A DNA stretch of 64,000 nt from Posidonia oceanica. Lineage: Eukaryota; Streptophyta; Magnoliopsida; Alismatales; Posidoniaceae. The position numbers were made by a program, and so were the translations under genes. Within the stretch, counting starts at the first letter, position 1. Each line of letters opens with the position of its first letter. The stretch lies in contig JAZBRS010000014.1 in the NCBI GenBank assembly GCA_037176725.1, positions 77,110,501 through 77,174,500 of the forward strand. Reading direction: 5' to 3'. This document shows positions 56,560 through 64,000 of this stretch, one piece after another. Under the pieces are notes generated by a model, which searched no databases, was not told where the DNA came from, and saw nothing but the letters and a program-made list of their open reading frames with translations.

Positions 56560-57240
56560 AACCAGAAAAATAAATTAAACACCTAAAAATAACTCGACAG
56601 AAAATCTAACTAAAAACCAATCAAAACAACCCAAAAATAGTTAAAAAACAAATTAAAACCAACTAAAAGATTTAAAAATGGTTTAAAACAATTAAAAAAC
56701 AAATTTCAAGACTTGAAACAATTAAAAAACAAATTTCAAAACTTAAAGGCAATTAAAACCAGTCAAAACCCATTAAAAACAATTAAAGAAGCAAACATAA
56801 GAAAAACCACTCAAAATCCTTAAAAAACAATCTAAAAATCTTAAAACAATCAAAGAAAAATTAAAGCAACTAACAAATTTAAAATCAAAAGAAAAAACAT
56901 AATCAAAACAATTAAAAAACTTTGAAAAAATAATTTGAAAGAAAAAACTCAAAACAATTAACAAGTAAAAAAGAAAAAAGATGACAAACTTAAATTAATA
57001 AACACAAAAACAATCAACAACTTAAAATCAAAATAATAAAACTCAAGAATAATCAACAACTAAAAATCGAATTAAAAAACTTAAAAAAACAATTAACAAA
57101 ATTAAAGTCAAAAAGAAAGACTTAAAATAAACTTAAATCAAAAGAGAAATTTAAACGATTAAAACAATCAAAGAAAAAAAAACTTAAAAGAGGAAAACTA
57201 TTAATAAATTCAAAAGAATAATTAAAAAAAAAAGAAAATT
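56560..57240. repeat. A-rich low-complexity stretch in LTR 4
   Basis: Dominated by AACAATTAAAAA and AAATTTAAAAC words. Equivalent AT-rich stretches are in the other family B LTRs. No gene. Confidence 0.6.
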
Positions 57241-57292
57241 AAAATACAATTGGCTTTGAAACAAATTCAAAAAAACCAAAACTTAATTAACC

Positions 57293-57350
57293 TTTTTCTT
57301 TCTTTCTTTCTTTCTTTCTTTCTATCCTTCTTTCTTTTTCTTTCTTATTT
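57293..57350 (+). repeat. CTTT microsatellite in LTR 4
   Basis: Seven to eight CTTT steps followed by imperfect TTCTTT copies, within the polypyrimidine part of the LTR. Confidence 0.8.
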
Positions 57351-59053
57351 CTTCTTTTTATTTTATTTTATTTCTTTCCCTCCTCCTACAGCTGTCACCC
57401 TTCTCCCCTTCTTCTCTGTTTTTTTTCTTTTTTCTCCGACACCACCTCCTTCTCCCAATCGACAGCACATCCTCACACCCTACCGTCCTTGCACGCCCGC
57501 ATGTCCTCTGCACTCAGCTGGACTAGCGTGCGCCGCATGCCTCAGTCGTGCCACCTGCAAGCTCCTTCCACCACCTTCCTTTGCACTCAAGTGCAAACCC
57601 AACCAAAACCAATTGAAGCCAGTAGAACACGCAGAAGAACATCCTCAGACTAGCCAAACCTTCCTCTCTCCGGTGTGCACTCCCCCCGAGCAAGAAACCA
57701 GGAGAGAACCCAAGCATTCACCTCAACAGAAGCCATTTCCGACCCATTCTTCTCCAAATCTCCAAACACAACCTACTCTATTGCAGAATGACCACCACAA
57801 GCATCCTAAAATCCTCAAACTTGGCCACTGGACTTGCCGAGCAACCACCTTCTTAGGCCACCCAACATCACCCCACTAGACCACCCACACTCTCTACACT
57901 CCACCACAAACACCTTCGGCCCCAATTTTCCCGAAATCTTCAAACACTTCTAACTTCCTCCACACCCAGTAGAACTCACTTCTGTTTCTTCCAACACACT
58001 CCCCAGATAATCACCTAGCCGTCGGGACCCTTGCTTCAGCCTGGAACACCGCACAACACCGCAACCACCTCAGCCACCACAGCAGCAGCCAGCCCGGACC
58101 AGATCCTTCTCTAGACGACCAAGCTCCCTTCCAAGCGCACCAGGACCTCCCCCAGACCTCCAGCAACGCCTTCGGATCGTCGCGCATCGCCGCCAGCCTG
58201 CCACATGCTGCCACGACCTCCGGCAAGCTCGTTGAAATCCACCTAGGTGGGTGGCTCACTCCGACGTGCAAAACGGGTAAGAAACCCCTCCTCCAGCCTC
58301 CTCTCCCTCTCCTCTTGCTTCTCGGCCTTTCCCCGAGGCTTTTCATCAACTGTGCCGCCCGCACGAGGTCACCGGAGTGGTCTTCTTCCCCGACGCCGGC
58401 GACTCCAATAGCAACTCGGCCCACCGTCTGGCGTCCCCGCACGCCACCAGGCACCGCTCCCGCCTCCACCGCACTGCGACGACCTCCCCCGCACTCCGCC
58501 CGGGCCGCGTCGTCCCCTCCTCTGCCGTTGCAGGCGTTCCACTGGCGGGCTCCGGCCTCTGTTACTATAGCATCTACACCTGTTTTCGTTTTTTATTTAT
58601 TTTTGCATTAACTTAGTATTTTTGCATATGCATTGCATTGTTATCATTTAAGTTTTTAAATATTACGTTTAGGTCGAGGCACAGTTGAAGAATCATTTAA
58701 ATTTGAAATAATACATTATGAAATTGCATGAAAAGTTTATGTTTTCATTTATTTGCATGATAATCCAGCTGCTATATAGAAACTTATGTTTTTCCTTTAG
58801 TTTAGGCCCTAAACTTTATTTTCTTGACATGTTAGTCCTCTGCTGTTATTGTTTTTAGTTTTTTTCTTTAGATCTAGTCCAGTTACTTATTTTATTTGCA
58901 TGTTAGTCCAGCCCCAGTTCAAAATAGTTTTCTGTTCATTATTTCTAGTTCAATAGCTTTCTATTTTTGCAGTTAGGTCCTATGGTTGTTAAATGTCATT
59001 TAATTATCTACTGTTATCTTATTACAATGCTTTTTGATCCGGTTTTTTATTTT

Positions 59054-60629
59054 ATTTGGGGGCAGGCGAACTTCCAGGAACTTCAAGAGCGATGCAACCA
59101 TTGGCAAGATGGCCGTGAGCGGTTCCACTAGTGGGGCGAACTTCCGCATCTCAGTGGGTGGCCTTCTTTGCCTCTGGTATGAGCTTTGCTGAACCGGTGC
59201 GGCGGGGTAGACCGATCTAGCGGTGGTAGTGATCTGTGGTGTGGGTGGATTCCTAGGTGCAGGAGCATACACCATCTGAGCTGGGGCAGGCCGAGATGGC
59301 AAGTGAACAGGCATAGCAGGAGAGTCGACGAATGCAATAGCGGTCTTCGGCGAGTCTTTCTTCTTGGGACGGTTGTTGCTGCTACTGCTGTTGTTGTTGA
59401 TGGAGGTGCTACTGTTGGCACTGTTACTGCTGATTGCGGCCTGCTTAGCGAACGCAAAGAGAGCCGGGAACTTGCCACTCCGCAAAGAACTCTCCATGCG
59501 CACTCCAGCTCGGATAAGTGCTGCAAAAGTAGTAACTGGTTAAATGGTAAGCAGAGCCCTAAGAGATGGCTGCGCCCCTTTGTTAACGATCTCCATAGAC
59601 TCCTCGTCAAAGGATCTATCTCGAACTTGTGAAGCAAGGGCGCACCAGCGGCCGACGTACTCCCTGAATGGCTCGCTGGTATTCTGCTTGATTGCGATCA
59701 AGTCCGCCCACTTTGGGACTAGATCGAGGTTGAAGGAGTACTGTTTCAGGAACGCCTAACTGAGGTTGTTCCAAGTCTTGATGGCTGACATATCAAGTGA
59801 TGTGAACCACTTGAGTGCCAGCCCAGACAAGCTCTTCTGGAACAGGTGGATCAGCAACCTCTCGTCAGCCTGAAGCTGAGCGAGATCACCGCAATACGCC
59901 TTCAGGTGTGCTACGGGGTAGCCCCTACCATTGTACTTGTCGAAGTCTGGGATTTTGAACTTCGGAGGGAGTAACGCCTTTGGAAAGAAGCAGAGGTCCC
60001 GGAATTGGTAGGTCTGGTGCTCAGTACCCTGCACTAGTCGTAGTGCCTTCTCCAAGACGTCCATCCGGTTGTTGATGGGGTCTGGATTTGCTACCATGGG
60101 AGTGGGATCAGTAGGGGTAGTGAGCGCATACGCCGAATGGGTCGCTCCTAAGTGCTCCTCCGGATCTACCATAGCGTTGCCTAGTGGAGCAACGGGATGG
60201 CCAGCGTATCCGTGCTGGGGAACTGTGTATGCAGGGATGTATGCAGGGTTTTGGGCCTAATGCAAGGGAGGAGGGTAGATGACATGCTGTGCTGTGGGAG
60301 GGGTAGGATGCTGGAGCACCAGTTGTTGTACAGGCAGGGTGCCAGACAGCGAGCCAGTGGGGTACTGGGCTCCAGCCAGCCCAAAGGACTAACCACTAGG
60401 GGGAAGAGGAGCATGCTGTGCTAAGTGTTGTGCAGAAGGAGGCGGTAAACGGGCCCCCATCGTCGGAACCGTGAGTAGTTGAGACGATGGTCGAGGCGGA
60501 GGTGTAGAGGTAGATGCATGAAATGCAAGAACTGGCCTCAAAGGAACCTCAGGAGCGACAAGAGCACAGGAGGGACGAACTGATAGAGCCATGCCCTGCA
60601 GTCTCTAGGCAAGCTCCATCAGGTGCTGG
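59054..60629 (-). pseudogene. Antisense gag fragment (family B) between two LTR sequences
   Basis: Matches element 3 from 43721 to 45296: both spans are exactly 1576 bp. Sampled identity is about 96%. It includes the capsid-like domain (YQFRDLCFFPKALLPPKFKI, QKSLSGLALKWFTS) and the Asn/Ser-rich tract. It shares the TAG at the AQRLQG site (60605-60607) with element 3, so both come from one sublineage, and has its own TAG at about 59756-59758. Left edge joins LTR 4 at ATTTGGG, right edge is interrupted by LTR 5 after GTGCTGG. Confidence 0.85.
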
Positions 60630-63600
60630 TGTTGACACCCCATCTTGGCAGGCCTAGACCCTTGGAGCCCTCTTGTTGATTGCTGGATCAAACCCCAACC
60701 AAACCCTAACCCTAACCCTCCTCTCAACCCTTCAAAATCAGCCCATTTTGGCCTAAACCTCTACCCCCCTTCCCAACCTCAAAACCTAACCAAAATTCAT
60801 AGGAAAACCCACCACTATCCACTCAACAAACCTACCCAAAAACCTAGGAATTTCCAAGCCTGACCCATTCCCAAAAACCCTAGAAAACTTAGGTGAAACT
60901 GCCCTTTTTCTATACCTTGAAACCCCTCCAAAACCTCCTTAGAATCAAACCAAAATTTCAGACCCAAGACTTCAAAACCTAGACTACCCACCCACCAATT
61001 TTCACCCCATTCCAAGACCTTTAAGACCTCCATTCACTCAAATTATCCTTTTCTCTCTCCGGAATTATCGTTTTCTCTCTCCTCTCTCTCTCCTGATTAT
61101 CATCTCCCTTTTTCCCCCCTTCTCATCCTTTTTTGGGTCTGGCTGTGAGCCCCCTCTGTGCTTCTACCCTTCCTCTATCTTATCCTGGTTTTTACTTTAT
61201 TTTCAACACTTTTTCTGATTTTTTTAAAAATCGTTTTCTTCCAATCTATCCTTTTCCCTTTTATTCCCCTTTTTATTCCATTTCTTCCCTCCTTCTCTTT
61301 TCCTTTTCTCCCTTTTGCAAAAATCCACAAAAACCCATAAAAATCTGTAAAATCTCAAAACATAAAACAAACAAATCAGTACACTAAGAAAAACAATTAA
61401 AAAATGTTAAACAAGCAATTAACAACTTAAACTTAACTTAAGCAAGCTAAAAAGAAAACCAAGCATGCAAACTAAAAAATGCAAAACAAATCAAAAGAAA
61501 ACACTGAAAAATCAAGGAAAAAGCTAAAGTAAAATCAAAACCCACCAAAGGTAAAAACCCATCAGAGGAATTAAAAAACAAACCCAAAAAGAAGAATTAA
61601 AAAATCAAATACTAGAACAAGTAATTAAGAAAGGCAAAAGACTTAACCTAATAAACATAAGAAAAACAAGTAAAAACTTAATTAAAAAAAAAAAGAGAAA
61701 AGAAAACACATCTGAAAAGCTTAAAAACACCCTATCAAACCAGAAAAATCCAACTAAAAACTTCAAGAAAAATCCATAAATAAAAAATCAAGACATAACT
61801 TAAAAGACTTAAGAAAGAAAAACCCTAAGAAGACTACAACTTTAAAATCTAAAAGCAACCCTAAATTAATACGAAATAAATCCTAAAAAATCCTAATCAA
61901 TACCCTAAATGCCCAACAAAAGAAATAAAATTTTTAAAATAATTTGAAAAGGGATTAACAAACATTTAAACAAGTGAAAACTAATTAAAAGCAAAACTAA
62001 AACCCTAAAACCCTAATCAAGCCCAAAACCCATTCAAACCACACTAATTAACCAAAAGAAGTCATTAAAAAAAATCTGATCAAGATCCTAATTCACAGCA
62101 CAAGCACCCTAATATTTTTACTTATTTTTAATTTACTTTTTTCCTATTTTATTTCTCTTCCTTTCCCTTTCTTTCTTTCTTCCTTTTCTCTCTTCTTTCT
62201 TTCTTTCTTTCCCTGCCGGGCCCGTCAGCCCACTTCTCTTTTCCCTTCCTTTTTTTCCTTCTTTTTTTTTCCTCTCGGCCCGCAGCGCAGCCCGGCCTGC
62301 CTCCTTCCTCCTTCTTCTTCCTTCTTCTTCCTCAGCTTCCATCGTCTCCTCCCGCGAAGCTAACAGGACTCCCTCATTTTTTTAAAATTCAAGCTCTCCC
62401 TCTCCATCCAATCAAGCAACAGGTCGCTCCTTCTCTCTCGCCTCTCAGCGGCTCTTCCGGTGAGGCAATTACTGCCTGTCAGATCGCCGCTCGTCTCCCT
62501 CAGCTGCAGTGAACGGCGCCGGTGGAATTCGAATTCCACAGCTCGCGCCCAGCAGCTTCCGGCTTCTGATAAAAGCCTTGCTTGATACCTCCTTCGAACA
62601 CCTTTTTTTTTGCCATCCGAGTGTGAGTGCCAGACCAGGGAGGAACCCAGAGTTGAATCCAATTCCAGAGAGCCATTTCCTTTGCAATTCTTCCACCTGC
62701 AACTCATCCCTTTTCTTCTCCGTCTCCTCCACTTCCAGAAGAGAGAGTGGCCAGAGAGAGTGGTTTGGGAGTCACCTCTGCATCCCGGAGAGAGACTCCA
62801 ATCCCCCAGCCTCCTCCACCCAATTCCCTTCCCTTTCTCTGCCGAAACATTCAGCAGACGTCCCTCTTCCTTTTCCAATCCCCCAATACCACTCCAAGCC
62901 TCCACACTTCTCACCATTGCTCCCCCAAGTTCACCCAAAACCCAGCCATTTCCCAGCCTCATTCTCCGGCCATTCCACCCACTGAAACCACCTAAAACCA
63001 CCCAGAGACACCCTGATCACCAGACCTGCAACCCAGCTCCATTCTCTCACAATTCCCATCACTCCAGCCCGCAACTCCCCCCCAAACTTCACCCAGTCAC
63101 TCACCAGGCCTCCACCTTTCTAAAGCCCCCGGCCTCGAACCAAACCGCTCACCACAGCTTCCAGACTCCACCACAAACACTTACGCCACTCACTGATCAG
63201 AAAACCGGCCGACTTCCAATCTCCATCTACAGCCTCCCAAAAAACAATTCAACCACCCAGAACCACTCCCCGCACCTCCAGCAATCTCCCAGAACGCTCC
63301 ATCCAAGCCGACGAGCAGCAGACACCTCCCTCGACCTCCGGCAGCATCCTCTGAACCCAGAAAAGCCAAAACGTTACCTGAGCTGCAGAACTTCGGTCCG
63401 GTCGATCAGGAAGCACCGGAGGGACGTTCTGAAGTGATTCCAACCTCCGCGAGCAGCCGGCAACGTCAGCAGCAACCAGACGGCCTCCACCGGCGACAGC
63501 TGAAGTCACTGACATCGGGGGAGCGACTCAGGCGCGGGAAAAGGTAATCACTGCTTCCCCTAGCTTCCTCTCCTTCTTCTCTTGCTTCCCCAGCCTTTAG

Positions 63601-64000
63601 AATAGGCTTTCTGGACCTCCTGCTCCGTCTTCAGCTCGCCGGACAATCCTCCTTCTCCGGCGCCGGCTGCTTTTCCTCCGGACACTCCGACCAGCAGAGC
63701 GAGTTCCAGCCGACCCCCGGAGCACCAGACGATCGCCGACGTCGCTCTCCGCCTTCCCGCGCATCCTCAGCCTCCCCCGTCGACGGCACGAGCTCTGGGA
63801 GCTTCGAGCTACAGTGATCGTCGCCGTCGACGATCAACACTGTTTACTTATTTTTCAGTTTATATAGTTTTAGGGTAAATATTGCATGTCTGTCCTAAGT
63901 TTCCTCATTTTTGCATTCCAGTCCTTATTTCGTTTATTCTGCTTGATTTTTAATTAAATACTTTGCTAAATTGCACGATCTGTTTATGTTTTTCAATATT
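60630..64000 (+). repeat. Family-B-type LTR (element 5), runs off the window
   Basis: Begins TGTTGACACCCCATC inside the gag fragment. Order of parts as in the element 3 LTR: AT-rich, polypyrimidine tract (62140-62340), CTGATAAAAGC (62566), C-rich part, GC-rich block with GTAATC (63544), then TTTTGCATTCCAGTCC-type sequence to the end. 5' LTR or solo LTR cannot be told apart. Left flanking 5 bp: GCTGG. Confidence 0.8.
62566..62576 (+). promoter_or_regulatory. Possible TATA-like element in LTR 5
   Basis: CTGATAAAAGC after GAATTCGAATTCCAC; aligned with 51161-51170 in element 3. Confidence 0.35.

Larger units (their letters stand above)
55281..59053 (+). repeat. Family-B-type LTR sequence (element 4), no LTR end visible
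   Basis: Begins TGTTGACACCCCATTTTGA like the element 3 LTR, right after an array unit of element 2. Same order of parts: short repeats, CTCTCTCC/ATTATTC blocks, A-rich stretch, CT-rich stretch, GC-rich block (57900-58600) with GTAAGA at 58277, then GCATGTTAGTCC-type repeats. It breaks off at 59053 against an inverted gag fragment, so no TG...CA end or PBS is present. Truncated or rearranged LTR. Confidence 0.75.

Noticed and set aside
57250..57879. 209-residue frame with a hydrophobic start that could pass as a signal peptide
   Set aside because: The start is the CTTT microsatellite and the rest is the C-rich LTR part; no domain, and not conserved in the other LTRs.
60705..60725. CCCTAA-like steps at the start of LTR 5
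   Set aside because: Three short steps inside low-complexity LTR sequence; no array.

Overview
The window is plant nuclear DNA, most likely from a flowering plant with a large, repeat-rich genome. I found no host gene, tRNA or rRNA. Everything with a recognisable signal belongs to Ty3/gypsy LTR retrotransposons of the Tat (Ogre/Retand-type) lineage. The lineage call rests on the domain order gag, aspartic protease, G-patch, long linker, reverse transcriptase, RNase H, second archaeal-type RNase H, integrase, and on the extra genes between integrase and the 3' LTR. The species cannot be named from the sequence.

Layout. (1) Positions 1-15505 are the 3' part of element 1 (family A, + strand): end of protease, G-patch, RT, two RNases H, integrase, then about 9 kb of extra sequence carrying two genes on the opposite strand, then polypurine tract (PPT) and a 1569-bp 3' LTR (13937-15505, TGTAGAT...ATCTACA). 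The first antisense gene has nine exons with GT-AG junctions that stay in phase and encodes a plant-mobile-domain (PMD) protein with a coiled-coil tail. The second encodes a PMD-like protein of about 400 residues. (2) Positions 15506-26674 plus 53131-55280 are element 2 (family B, + strand), a decayed Tat element. Element 1 sits in its 5' leader and element 3 in its extra ORF. (3) Positions 26675-53125 are element 3 (family B, - strand), a complete giant of 26.45 kb with LTRs of 6088 bp (5') and 4957 bp (3'), an 18-nt PBS, a PPT and a near-perfect 5-bp target duplication. (4) Positions 55281-59053 are a family-B-type LTR on the + strand that starts inside element 2's 3' tandem array and stops without reaching an LTR end. 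(5) Positions 59054-60629 are a 1576-bp antisense gag fragment collinear with element 3. (6) Positions 60630-64000 are another family-B-type LTR that starts inside that gag fragment and runs off the window.

How the parts work together. Each Tat element would make Gag, protease, RT/RNase H and integrase from a sense polyprotein. Family A carries its accessory genes in antisense, with introns. Family B carries one intronless accessory ORF of 400 residues in sense orientation after integrase, followed by a large array of GATA...TATC dyad repeats just before the PPT. All pol regions are broken. Many of the stops in family B match CAG->TAG or TGG->TAG changes when the two copies are compared, as expected after cytosine methylation at CHG sites.

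Most worth a second look: the spliced antisense PMD gene, a GGCGACT/AGTCGCC motif shared by all three presumed promoter regions of element 1, the full-length accessory ORF in both family B copies, a second PBS-like sequence inside the family B LTR, and the dyad-bearing tandem arrays.
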